The notes below the pieces were generated by a model. That model was not told the DNA's origin. It did no database searches and saw only the letters and a list, made by a program, of their open reading frames with translations. Shown in pieces: positions 1 through 9,089 of a stretch of DNA of 64,000 bases. Each line of letters starts with the position of its first letter. Within the stretch, counting starts at the first letter, position 1. This DNA comes from Salegentibacter mishustinae. Its GTDB lineage: Bacteria > Bacteroidota > Bacteroidia > Flavobacteriales > Flavobacteriaceae. The DNA is taken from contig NZ_LLKN01000002.1 of assembly GCF_002900095.1 (NCBI RefSeq), positions 2,728,001 through 2,792,000 of the forward strand, given 5' to 3'. The position numbers and the translations under genes are program-made.

Positions 1-117
1 AGTATACACACGTGTGCACACTCCTCTTCTTTGAGGGCACGAATCTAAAGCAGCCGATTTGCTCTTCTTGGTCATCTGGGCTCTTCCTTTTCGTACTAAT
101 TGTGAAATTGTTGGCAT
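1..117 (-). CDS. rpsL: 30S ribosomal protein S12, N-terminal part (cut by window edge)
   Basis: The 39 visible residues, read from ATG at 117, begin [20 protein letters not shown] and continue [19 protein letters not shown]. This is the near-universal S12 N-terminus, including the CPQRRGVC block. S12 sits in the decoding centre of the 30S subunit and controls accuracy; it is the usual streptomycin target. The rest of the gene, and probably the str operon (rpsG, fusA), lies beyond the left edge. A strong Bacteroidota promoter lies 55 bases upstream. Identification is certain, although only the first third of the protein is visible. Confidence 0.97.
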   Translation of the reverse strand, partial: MPTISQLVRKGRAQMTKKSKSAALDSCPQRRGVCTRVYT

Positions 118-171
118 AATTTCTTTTACCTAATTATTGTTTAAAATTAATCCCCTGTTTTTTAGGGTTTG

Positions 172-202
172 CAAATGTAGAAATAAAAACATATTTATCA
201 AA
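172..202 (-). promoter_or_regulatory. Promoter of rpsL (TTTG-N19-TACATTTG)
   Basis: On the minus strand TTTG (199-202) is followed by exactly 19 bases and then TACATTTG (172-179). This matches the Bacteroidota sigma-ABfr consensus TTTG/TAnnTTTG in every fixed base. Transcription would start near 167, giving a leader of about 50 nucleotides before the S12 start codon. It is the best-matching promoter in the window, as expected for a ribosomal protein operon. Confidence 0.85.
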
Positions 203-493
203 CTATAATGAATTAATTTTCAGCAGTATGATACCTTGAGCTAAAAATACACGTAATCAAAATAAAAAATACTTTTTTATAACGCTCCAAAATCTAACAT
301 AACAACATAACCCCTCCATTAATTATCCAAATCAATCACCATATCTTTTTTTAATACCAATTAAAACGATCTTTTTAACATATTAGATAAAATAAACACC
401 CTTTAAACCCAAAAATGGGTGAATAAATATTGATTTATGGTGTTTTATGTTAAATTTTTTATTCAAAAAATAGTTCCATTAACTATTTTTTAG

Positions 494-513
494 CATATTT
501 GATAAGCTAATTC
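494..513 (+). promoter_or_regulatory. Probable promoter/leader of first susC, shared with second susC
   Basis: TTAGCA and CATATTTG lie 26 bases before the ATG and resemble the -7 box TAnnTTTG with one mismatch. Upstream ATTAAC and downstream GCTAATTC are also present before the second susC, where GCTAATTC lies the same 14 bases from the ATG. No convincing TTTG -33 box is seen here. The conservation, rather than the box score, supports the call. Confidence 0.55.
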
Positions 514-527
514 CAAAAAATAAAAAG

Positions 528-3500
528 ATGAACAGAAAATTACGCAGTACCCTTACGCTATTGCTGGTGCTTATTGCGCATATTTCCTTTGCGCAACAAA
601 AAACCATTAGCGGTAATGTCTCAGATCAGGATGGTTTACCCCTCCCTGGAGTAAACGTCCTATTAAAAGGCACATCAACCGGAACTCAAACTGACTTTGA
701 TGGAAATTATTCCATACAAGCTGCACAGGGAGATGTTCTAGTTTTCTCATTCATAGGACTGGAAACGAAAGAATACACAGTTGGCGCTGTTAATACAATA
801 AACGTAACTTTAGGCGATGATTCTGCATCACTAGATGAAGTTGTAGTTGTTGCTTACGGTACTACCAGTCAGGAAGCTTTTACTGGATCGGCGAGTGTGA
901 TAGGCGCTGCAGATCTTGAAAACAGAAACGTAACCTCACCAATTGCAGCGATAGAAGGTAAGGCAACCGGAGTACAATTTACTTCTCCTTCGGGACCAGG
1001 AGAATCTCCTGGAATTGTAATTCGCGGAGTAGGAACTCTTAACGGAGACACAGATCCGCTATTTGTAGTAGACGGAGTACCGTTTGAAGGAAGTTTAAGT
1101 GCGATCAACCAGGAGGATATCGAATCTTTTACGGTTTTAAAGGATGCGGCCTCTACTTCGCTTTACGGTTCCCGTGCGGCCAATGGGGTTGTGATGATTA
1201 CCACAAAGAGTGGTACGCCTGGAGAAACCAAAATTACTTTATCTGCCCAAACCGGAATTGTGAACAATGGTGTTTCTTTCTACGATCAGGTATCTCCTGG
1301 TCAGTATTACGAAATTATGTGGGAAGCTCTTAAAAACTCCAGTGCAGGAGGAGGAGATCCACAATTTGCCAGCGACAACATTTATAATCAGTTAGCATAT
1401 AATCCATTTAACGTCCCCAATGAAGAGATCGTTGGTGTTGATGGACAGTTGAATCCTGATGCTCAGGTAATATATGAAAGTCTGGACTGGTTCGATGAAC
1501 TTACGCAAACAGGGATTAGAACAAATTATAACATGAATGTCTCAGCTGGAGGAGAAGATCATTCCGTATATTTCTCAACTTCCTTTTTGGATGAAGAGAG
1601 CTATGTAATCACATCTGGTTTCGAACGATTTACCGGAAGGTTAAATGGTGAATTTGATGTAAGCGATAAAATTAAAGTAGGAGGAAATGCCTATCTTACT
1701 ATTTCTGAAGCCAGAGGACCTAGTTCGGCAGGTACAGGAAGTATTGTAAACCCATTCGGTTTTGCTCTTAACGTAGGTTCAGTCTACCCGGTATACGTAA
1801 ATGATCTAAATGGAAACATCGTTTTGGATGATTTCGGAAATCCTGTTTTCGATAACGGTGAAGGTTATCCCGATTTCAATATCGGTTCCAGACCTATTTC
1901 TCAAGGACGTCATGCCATCCAGGAATTAATTCTTAATAATGAAAGCGATAAAGACAATTATTACGGTATTAGGCTTTTTGGAGAATATGAGATACTTGAT
2001 GGTTTAAAAGTTAGGTTAAACTATGGTCGTGACATTAGCGACCTTTGGGAAAAAGAATATGAGAACGCCGTGATCGGTGATGCTCAGCCCGATGGACGAT
2101 TGAGCGAAACACGAGCTAGAAGGGATGTTGAAAACTTCAACCAATTGCTTACTTATAACCAAAGTTTTGGTGATCACAACCTTGATATTACAGCAGGTCA
2201 TGAAAGTTTCGACAGAAGCATTTCTGATATGGATGGTTTGAAAACGATCCAGGCTGCGAATGGGATTTACGAATTCGCAAACTTTTCAAATATCGTAGAC
2301 CTTGATGGTGCAACCTTTGACAAGGGAATTGAAGGATACTTCCTTAGAACCAATTACAATTTCAAAGATAAATATTATATAAGCGGCTCTGTAAGACGCG
2401 ATGGTTCTTCTGTATTCCAGGAAGGTAGTAGATGGGGTACATTTTATTCAGTAGGTGCTTCCTGGAGAATAGACCAGGAGAGTTTTATGGACAATGTATC
2501 CTTTATAGATAAGTTAAAAGTAAGAGCATCTTATGGTGAGGTTGGTAATGACGACCTTGGAGATTCCTATCTTGCACAACCCCGATTCACCATAACCTCT
2601 AATGCAGCTAATCCAGCTATTCTATTTACAGATATTGGTAATAGAGATTTAGTATGGGAAACCATTGAGAGTTTTGATGTAGCCCTTGAATTTGGTCTTT
2701 TCAATAACTTCCTGGAAGGATCTGTTGAATATTACAGAAGAAATTCCAGTGATCTGTTGTATAATTTACCAATTGCTCTTAGTAATGGCTTGAACCAGGT
2801 TCCTGTAAACCTTGGCGATATGTACAACTCTGGTTTAGAAATGGCACTTACTGCTAACCTTATTAATACTGCCGAGTTCGACTGGAACCTAACTTTACAG
2901 GCTTCCACCTTTAAAAATGAGATCACTTTCTTACCAGACCCATTTATTAACGGCAGCAAAAGATGGGCTGAAGGTCGTTCCAGATTTGATTTCTTCCTTT
3001 TAAGAACAGCTGGTGTAGATCCTGAAACGGGAGACCAGTTATTCTATGTATATGAAGATGATGATAATGGCGAGAGCGTTCCAGTACTTGACGAGAATGG
3101 AAATATCGAAACCACTAACGACTGGCAGGAAACTCAGCAAGCCTACACCGGAGATTCATCGATTCCCGACCTTTTAGGTTCTGTTGCTAACAGTTTTAGC
3201 TATAAAGGTTTTAACCTGGACTTCTTGATTACTTATGGTATAGGCGGATCCGTACTTGACAACGCATATGCAGGTATGATGCACAGCGGAAGCTATGGTA
3301 ACTCTTTACACCCAGATATCATGAACGCCTGGAGAGAGCCTGGAGACATCACCGATGTCCCAAGAATGGAAAATGGTAACGTAAACCTGGTTCGCACCCA
3401 GTCTGACAGATTCCTAACCGATGCTTCGTTCTGGGCACTTAAAAACGTAAATATTGGTTATAGCTTTGGAAATGAAACTACTAATGCTCTTGGTCTTGAT

Positions 3501-3650
3501 AATTTGAGAATATCGGTAACTGGAGAAAATTTATATTTGAAAAGCGAAAGAGACGGCCTGGATCCACAATATAATCTTGCCGGAACACCTCCTGGAGATG
3601 ACTTTTCACCACCGAGAATCATTTCACTTGGCTTGAACCTATCCTTTTAA
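528..3650 (+). CDS. SusC/RagA-family TonB-dependent outer membrane receptor
   Basis: This 1040-residue outer-membrane barrel imports a ligand captured by its SusD partner, powered by TonB/ExbBD. A signal peptide ends near residue 22 (HISFAQ). Residues about 25-105 are a carboxypeptidase-D-like regulatory domain (GLPLPGVNVLLKGT, TDFDGNYSI). A plug follows at about 110-230 with the family signature around LFVVDGVPFEG and SLYGSRAANGVV. The barrel ends in a C-terminal Phe (GLNLSF). The ligand cannot be told from sequence: no glycoside hydrolase, peptidase or regulator lies beside it. The susD partner starts 19 bases downstream. The N-terminal 110 residues closely resemble those of the second SusC, whereas the rest does not. 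Confidence 0.95.
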   Translation: MNRKLRSTLTLLLVLIAHISFAQQKTISGNVSDQDGLPLPGVNVLLKGTSTGTQTDFDGNYSIQAAQGDVLVFSFIGLETKEYTVGAVNTINVTLGDDSASLDEVVVVAYGTTSQEAFTGSASVIGAADLENRNVTSPIAAIEGKATGVQFTSPSGPGESPGIVIRGVGTLNGDTDPLFVVDGVPFEGSLSAINQEDIESFTVLKDAASTSLYGSRAANGVVMITTKSGTPGETKITLSAQTGIVNNGVSFYDQVSPGQYYEIMWEALKNSSAGGGDPQFASDNIYNQLAYNPFNVPNEEIVGVDGQLNPDAQVIYESLDWFDELTQTGIRTNYNMNVSAGGEDHSVYFSTSFLDEESYVITSGFERFTGRLNGEFDVSDKIKVGGNAYLTISEARGPSSAGTGSIVNPFGFALNVGSVYPVYVNDLNGNIVLDDFGNPVFDNGEGYPDFNIGSRPISQGRHAIQELILNNESDKDNYYGIRLFGEYEILDGLKVRLNYGRDISDLWEKEYENAVIGDAQPDGRLSETRARRDVENFNQLLTYNQSFGDHNLDITAGHESFDRSISDMDGLKTIQAANGIYEFANFSNIVDLDGATFDKGIEGYFLRTNYNFKDKYYISGSVRRDGSSVFQEGSRWGTFYSVGASWRIDQESFMDNVSFIDKLKVRASYGEVGNDDLGDSYLAQPRFTITSNAANPAILFTDIGNRDLVWETIESFDVALEFGLFNNFLEGSVEYYRRNSSDLLYNLPIALSNGLNQVPVNLGDMYNSGLEMALTANLINTAEFDWNLTLQASTFKNEITFLPDPFINGSKRWAEGRSRFDFFLLRTAGVDPETGDQLFYVYEDDDNGESVPVLDENGNIETTNDWQETQQAYTGDSSIPDLLGSVANSFSYKGFNLDFLITYGIGGSVLDNAYAGMMHSGSYGNSLHPDIMNAWREPGDITDVPRMENGNVNLVRTQSDRFLTDASFWALKNVNIGYSFGNETTNALGLDNLRISVTGENLYLKSERDGLDPQYNLAGTPPGDDFSPPRIISLGLNLSF

Positions 3651-3669
3651 CAAATAAAAAAATACAACT

Positions 3670-5319
3670 ATGATAAATAAATTTAAATATTGTGTTCTGA
3701 TATTATTTGCAATATCGATCACTTCCTGTAGCGAGGAATTCCTAGATAGAACGCCTACAGATGCAATCTCTGCAGCAGATGCACTGTCAAGTCAGGAAAA
3801 TATGCAATTAGTACTTAATGGAATTCACCGTGGATTGTATTCCCAATCTCAAACGGTTTTTCCTGGAGGTAATTCTGCCAGAGCGAACAATCATTATTGG
3901 GTTCCTATGGGCGACAACCTAACTGGAGATCTAATCCATTCAGCGAACGCCAATAACCTTTCCTGGCGTTCTGTGATGCAGTGGAACGAACATACAGATC
4001 AGACTTCTTTAACCACAGAATTATTGTGGTATCACCGCTACAATATCATTCTTCACGCGAATCTATTGATCAATGGTATTACTGAGGGTGATTTTGCTGA
4101 AACTGAACAATTGAATTCGATCCTGGGCCAGGCTTACACTTATCGTGCATATGCCTACCTTTCTTTAGTTCAGCATTATGCCAAAGGATACTTAATTGGA
4201 GATCCTACTTCAGATCCTGGAGTTCCATTATTGTTTTCTTCAGATTCACCTTTTACAAGTGAGCCAAGGTCTACAGTTCAGGAAATTTATGACCAGATTG
4301 GCTCAGACCTTGAATCGGCTATTTCAGCTTTTGAAAATGGAGCCGAGAGAACTGGAGGTGGGGCCGAAGCTAAATCTCAATTAAACATAGACGTGGCTTA
4401 TGGATTAAAAGCCAGATGGGCACTTTCTAAAGGAGACTGGGCAACAGCGGCCGAAGCTGCTCAAATAGCAAGAGAAGGTTACGCTCTACTAGGCGAAGAC
4501 GACTGGAAATCTGGTTTCAATACAAACAACCTATCGGAAGTTATCTGGGGAAGTCACGTAATTCAAGCTGAAACCACGTTCTTTAGATCTTATTTTTACC
4601 TTGCCAGTAACACCTTCAACGGTAGTCAGATTAGAAACAACCCAAAAATCGCCGACCGTAGAATGGTAGATGCCATTCCGGAGACCGATTACAGGAAAAA
4701 TGTTTTTCTTCCAGACGCACCAAATTCAAATACATCTGCAGCCAATGGCAATGGCGGTTGGGAAAATAACACAAATCCTCTTTATCAAACAGAGGAAGAA
4801 TTTGATGCTGCCATAGCCGAAATTAAGAGTACGTACGGATTGGTTTCCGGTCACAACACACATCCGTATATGCATTTTAAATTAAAGAATGCTAATCCAG
4901 GTAGTATCGATCCAGATGATGTGATATATATGCGTGCTTCTGAAATGTACCTTATTGAGGCAGAAGCAAAGTTAATGATGGATGATCTTGAAGGAGCCAA
5001 AGAAGCATTACGCCCCCTGGCTGAGGCGAGGGATAGCGCTTGGGATGCAGACGAGTTTAACACCGAAGAAGAATTCTTTGAACACATCAAGTTTCAATGG
5101 AGATTAGAAATGTGGGGAGAAGGATTTGGATATACCAATCATATTAGATGGGATGAAGGTATAGACCACGCTGCCAATGGAGGTTCTGGAGCTTCTGAAG
5201 TTCTTTATCAAGAAGCATTTCAAATTGACAAACCCTCCATGAATGATGATTGGATATTTCAAATTCCTCTTGCAGAAATAAATGCCAATCCAAACTTAAG
5301 CTCTTCAGATCAGAATTAG
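3670..5319 (+). CDS. SusD/RagB-family outer membrane lipoprotein
   Basis: This 549-residue surface lipoprotein forms the lid on the preceding SusC barrel and binds the substrate before import. The first 20 residues are a lipoprotein signal with lipobox ITSC (Cys20), followed by SEEFLDRTPTDAIS, the usual SusD opening. Helical TPR-like content (for example QAYTYRAYAYLSLVQHYA) and the late segment YMRASEMYLIEAEAKL are typical of RagB/SusD. It is co-transcribed with the upstream receptor and ends at a strong terminator. The substrate is unknown; the length is normal for the family. Confidence 0.94.
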   Translation: MINKFKYCVLILFAISITSCSEEFLDRTPTDAISAADALSSQENMQLVLNGIHRGLYSQSQTVFPGGNSARANNHYWVPMGDNLTGDLIHSANANNLSWRSVMQWNEHTDQTSLTTELLWYHRYNIILHANLLINGITEGDFAETEQLNSILGQAYTYRAYAYLSLVQHYAKGYLIGDPTSDPGVPLLFSSDSPFTSEPRSTVQEIYDQIGSDLESAISAFENGAERTGGGAEAKSQLNIDVAYGLKARWALSKGDWATAAEAAQIAREGYALLGEDDWKSGFNTNNLSEVIWGSHVIQAETTFFRSYFYLASNTFNGSQIRNNPKIADRRMVDAIPETDYRKNVFLPDAPNSNTSAANGNGGWENNTNPLYQTEEEFDAAIAEIKSTYGLVSGHNTHPYMHFKLKNANPGSIDPDDVIYMRASEMYLIEAEAKLMMDDLEGAKEALRPLAEARDSAWDADEFNTEEEFFEHIKFQWRLEMWGEGFGYTNHIRWDEGIDHAANGGSGASEVLYQEAFQIDKPSMNDDWIFQIPLAEINANPNLSSSDQN

Positions 5320-5348
5320 CCACCAGTAATACATTTTATGATCTAAAA

Positions 5349-5380
5349 GTCTCCAACGATTTGAAGTTGGAGACTTTTTT
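5349..5380 (+). terminator. Rho-independent terminator of first susCD pair
   Basis: GTCTCCAAC and GTTGGAGAC form a perfect 9-bp stem around an 8-base loop, followed by TTTTTT. It starts 30 bases after the susD stop codon. Confidence 0.9.
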
Positions 5381-5751
5381 ATTTCAAGTAGACCCCAGCG
5401 TTAATTAATACAAAAACTCTCTTTATTCTAAGAATAGATTTTAGAAACAACTTGGGAAGTTCAAATAACATTTTATAAATCAATTTATATTAAACATATG
5501 CCTGATCATAATTCAATTTAATCGAAAATTAAAACTAAATTTAAATTAATCACCCGAAGATGACATTACACGTATAGCTAAATCCCAAAACAAAATTCAG
5601 CTTCAAAAATTAACAGCCGTTAAAACAAAAAAGTTACAATTCTACAATATTTTAACATTTTAAACTAACCTCATGATGCCCTGACTCTAACGGTTCTATA
5701 CACAATTATTAACAATTCCTTAAAATAGATATCGATTTTTAAAAACAAAAG

Positions 5752-5797
5752 TTTGTTTTATTAACCATTTATTAGCACTTTTGGCGTTGGCTAATTC
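5752..5797 (+). promoter_or_regulatory. Promoter/leader of second susC
   Basis: TTTG (5752-5755), a 20-base spacer and CACTTTTG (5776-5783) fit the Bacteroidota promoter with one mismatch in the -7 box. The flanking ATTAAC, TTAGCA and GCTAATTC blocks match those before the first susC, and GCTAATTC is again 14 bases from the ATG, so the leader itself is conserved. Confidence 0.65.
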
Positions 5798-5811
5798 AAA
5801 CAAATTTTAAA

Positions 5812-8800
5812 ATGAGAACAAAGTTTAGTAGTATTCTAACACTTTTACTAGTGTTAGTTGTGCAAATTACTTTTGCACAAGAACGAACGATTACCGGTAC
5901 GGTAGTCGATGATGACGGGCTACCCCTTCCGGGTGTAACCGTTTTGGTTAAGGGAACCAATCAAGGTACCCAAACAGATTTTGACGGAAATTATTCCATT
6001 CCAGCCAATCAGGGTGATGTATTGGTTTATTCTTTCGTTGGAATGAAAACTTCAGAGTACACAGTAGCAAACAATGACACAATAGACGTGACATTAACTA
6101 CAGATTCAGCTCAGTTAGATGCAGTAGTGGTAACTGCTCTGGGTATTGAACGAGAGAAAAAATCTCTTGGGTACGCCACTCAGGAAGTAGATGGTAGTGA
6201 GGTTTCTGATGTACCTACACAGAACTTCGTAAACTCTCTTTCTGGTAAAGTTGCAGGGCTTAAGGTATCATCTACTGGTACTATGGGAGGTTCGTCTAAC
6301 GTAGTAATTCGTGGTAATTCTTCGTTAACAGGAAACAACCAGGCATTATTTGTTATTGATGGTACTCCGGTAAGTAACGCGAACAATAACAGAGATGGTC
6401 AGGATGAAGGTAGAGGTGGTTATGACTACGGTAACGCTGCTTCAGACATCAACCCTAATGACATTGCTTCCATTAACGTACTTAAAGGTGCGGCGGCAAC
6501 TGCCTTATACGGTGCAAGAGCAGCTAACGGAGCGGTAATCATTGAAACTAAGAAAGGTAGAAAAGGAAAAGGAATTGGAGTTTCTGTAAACTCAACTCTT
6601 ATGACTACCCATGTAAACAACAACACGCTTCCAGAGTACCAGGACCAATATGGTGCTGGATACGGGCCTTACTACCAGTCTGAAGATGGGTACTTTAACC
6701 TTTCTGATATTGATGGTGATGGTAACCTCGATCGCACAACTCCCTTTACAGAGGATGCATCTTTTGGTGGCAGATTTGACGGAAGTCCGGTTTACCAATG
6801 GAATTCTATCTATCCTCAACTAGAAGGAACAGACTATGATTTCTATCAACAAGCTACTCCTTGGGAAGCCGCAGAACATACTCCAAATGATATCTGGGAA
6901 ACTGGTTATACAGCAATAAACTCTGTTGCATTAGATGGTGGTACAGAAAAAAGTTCTTTTAGGCTTAGTGCTACCAACTTTAATCAGCAAGGTAACTTAC
7001 CCAACAGTAAGATAAAAAGAAACACTTTAAAGTTTAGCGGTGAACATGAATTCACTGATAAATTTTCTGCTCAGGCTAATATTACTTACACAAAAACAGA
7101 CGGTAAAGGTAGATATGGTACTGGTTACAGTTCATTGAACATTATGCAGCAATTTAGGCAATGGTGGCAAACAAACGTAGATCTTTATGATCAAAGAGAT
7201 GCTTATTTTGCTACCGGAGAGAACATTACCTGGAACCCTAATGGTCCCGATAATCTTTCTCCTATTTATTCAGATAATCCATACTGGACACTTTACGAAA
7301 ACTACCAAACAGATACTCGTAACAGATATTTTGGTAACATTAACCTAAATTACGAGATCAGTGATGTATTTAGTGTGCTAGGTAGATTCTCTTTTGATAC
7401 TTTTGATGAGTTACAGGAAGAAAGAATAAACGTAGGTAGTGCTGATATCCCAGCTTACTCTAGATTCAACAACAGAGCTGCGGAGTACAACTATGATCTA
7501 ATCCTTAACTTTAATAAGGATGTTACAGAAGATCTTAACCTGGATGGTAACTTAGGGGTTAACTTACGTAGAAACGAAAGAAGTTATATTTTAGCAGAAA
7601 CTAATGGAGGTCTTAATGCACCAGGATTTTACGCTTTAAGCAATTCTGCATCTCCAATAAACCCACCTGATGAATACGAAAGTGACAGAATGTTAGATGG
7701 TATCTACGCCAGAGCAGGTTTAGGTTATTTAGATACATATTTCTTAGAAGGTACCATTAGAAGAGACCGTTCTTCTACCCTTCCAAAAGAAAACAATACT
7801 TTTTACTATCCATCAGTTTCTACCAGTGTAATTCTTTCTAATGTGATAGAGGCTAACTGGTTAAGCTTCGCGAAGTTAAGAGCTAACTACGCAGAGGTAG
7901 GTAACGATACAGATCCTTATAGAGTTTTCAATACTTATCAAATCTCAGCTCCTTTTGGATCTGCAGGATGGGCAAGTAACAACTCTCAACTGGCTAACCC
8001 GGTTCTTGATCCGGAACGTATGAAGTCCTACGAAGTAGGTCTTGAAGCGAACTTCTTTGACAGAAGAGTAGGTTTTGATGTATCTTACTACAACTCTCAA
8101 ACTGAGAACCAAATTACACCGGTACCGGTATCTACCGCAACTGGTTTCGCAACTAAGCTTTTAAATGCTGGTACTATCGAAAATAAAGGTATTGAAGCTT
8201 CTGTAACCCTTAATCCAGTTAGAACCGAAGACTGGAATTGGACTATGAACATTAACTGGGCTAAAAACGAAAGTGAAGTTCTTGAACTTGAAGACGGTAT
8301 AGACAACCTACAGTTGGCTAGCTATCAGGGTGGGGTTTCAATAAACGCTGCTCCTGGACAACCTTATGGTGCTATTAGAGGTAGTGCTTATGTATACGAT
8401 GATAATGGTAACAAAGTTATAACTAGCGGAGGTTATTATGCTAGAACACCAAATGCCAACTATATTATTGGTAATATCCAACCAGATTGGACAGGTGGTG
8501 TATCAAACTCTATCTCATACAAAAACCTTACTTTGAACTTCCTTGTAGATGTTCAACAAGGTGGAGATGTTTTCTCACTAGACACCTGGTATGGTCGTGC
8601 AACAGGATTGTATGAAAGTAGTGTTGGAACCAACGAACTTGGGAACCCAATAAGAAACACTATCGAAAATGGTGGTGGTGTAATTCTTGACGGTGTTCAG
8701 GGAGATATCTCTTATAATGCAGATGGTACTTATGAAGTAACTAACACATCTGAAAACTCTACAAGAGCAAGAACAGATTACTATGGTAACCCATTTGGAT

Positions 8801-9078
8801 ACGGTAGAGATGCTAACGAAGGTCACGTTTATGACGCTTCTTTCGTAAAACTAAGAGAAGCTAGTTTAACTTATAACTTTGGATCTCAAATTATAGATGC
8901 TACGCCGTTTACCAATGCGTCTCTATCTTTAATAGGTAGAAACCTTTGGATAATTCACAAGAATATTCCATATTCTGATCCAGAAGCTGGACTTAGTTCT
9001 GGAAATGCACAAGGTTACCAATCTGGTGCTTACCCAGCGGTAAGAGAAATTGGTGCTAGCCTTAAATTTAACTTTTAA
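5812..9078 (+). CDS. SusC/RagA-family TonB-dependent outer membrane receptor
   Basis: A second SusC receptor of 1088 residues. It has a signal peptide (cleavage after VQITFAQ), a carboxypeptidase-D-like domain at about 25-108, a plug (ALFVIDGTPVSN, ATALYGARAANGAV) and a barrel ending ASLKFNF. The N-terminal domain is very like the first SusC, but plug and barrel are clearly different, with Asn/Tyr-rich barrel strands. It begins VVVTALGIEREKKSLGYATQ after the regulatory domain, which is typical of the class with SusD_2-type partners. The partner starts 11 bases downstream. The substrate is not predictable; no enzymes are linked. Confidence 0.95.
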   Translation: MRTKFSSILTLLLVLVVQITFAQERTITGTVVDDDGLPLPGVTVLVKGTNQGTQTDFDGNYSIPANQGDVLVYSFVGMKTSEYTVANNDTIDVTLTTDSAQLDAVVVTALGIEREKKSLGYATQEVDGSEVSDVPTQNFVNSLSGKVAGLKVSSTGTMGGSSNVVIRGNSSLTGNNQALFVIDGTPVSNANNNRDGQDEGRGGYDYGNAASDINPNDIASINVLKGAAATALYGARAANGAVIIETKKGRKGKGIGVSVNSTLMTTHVNNNTLPEYQDQYGAGYGPYYQSEDGYFNLSDIDGDGNLDRTTPFTEDASFGGRFDGSPVYQWNSIYPQLEGTDYDFYQQATPWEAAEHTPNDIWETGYTAINSVALDGGTEKSSFRLSATNFNQQGNLPNSKIKRNTLKFSGEHEFTDKFSAQANITYTKTDGKGRYGTGYSSLNIMQQFRQWWQTNVDLYDQRDAYFATGENITWNPNGPDNLSPIYSDNPYWTLYENYQTDTRNRYFGNINLNYEISDVFSVLGRFSFDTFDELQEERINVGSADIPAYSRFNNRAAEYNYDLILNFNKDVTEDLNLDGNLGVNLRRNERSYILAETNGGLNAPGFYALSNSASPINPPDEYESDRMLDGIYARAGLGYLDTYFLEGTIRRDRSSTLPKENNTFYYPSVSTSVILSNVIEANWLSFAKLRANYAEVGNDTDPYRVFNTYQISAPFGSAGWASNNSQLANPVLDPERMKSYEVGLEANFFDRRVGFDVSYYNSQTENQITPVPVSTATGFATKLLNAGTIENKGIEASVTLNPVRTEDWNWTMNINWAKNESEVLELEDGIDNLQLASYQGGVSINAAPGQPYGAIRGSAYVYDDNGNKVITSGGYYARTPNANYIIGNIQPDWTGGVSNSISYKNLTLNFLVDVQQGGDVFSLDTWYGRATGLYESSVGTNELGNPIRNTIENGGGVILDGVQGDISYNADGTYEVTNTSENSTRARTDYYGNPFGYGRDANEGHVYDASFVKLREASLTYNFGSQIIDATPFTNASLSLIGRNLWIIHKNIPYSDPEAGLSSGNAQGYQSGAYPAVREIGASLKFNF

Positions 9079-9089
9079 TAAAAATAATT

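Larger units (their letters stand above)
118..527. other. Intergenic region between rpsL and the first susC
   Basis: About 410 AT-rich bases separate these divergent genes. It holds the rpsL promoter near its left end and the susC leader near its right end. Between them I see no open frame with coding character, no RNA gene and no strong hairpin; a short ACCC/GGGT inverted repeat near 407-420 is too weak to call. Confidence 0.6.
5320..5811. other. Intergenic region between the two susCD pairs
   Basis: About 490 very AT-rich bases. The left end holds the terminator of the first pair and the right end the leader of the second. Nothing else is supported between about 5385 and 5750: no open frame of coding character, no tRNA and no clear inverted repeat. 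Confidence 0.6.
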
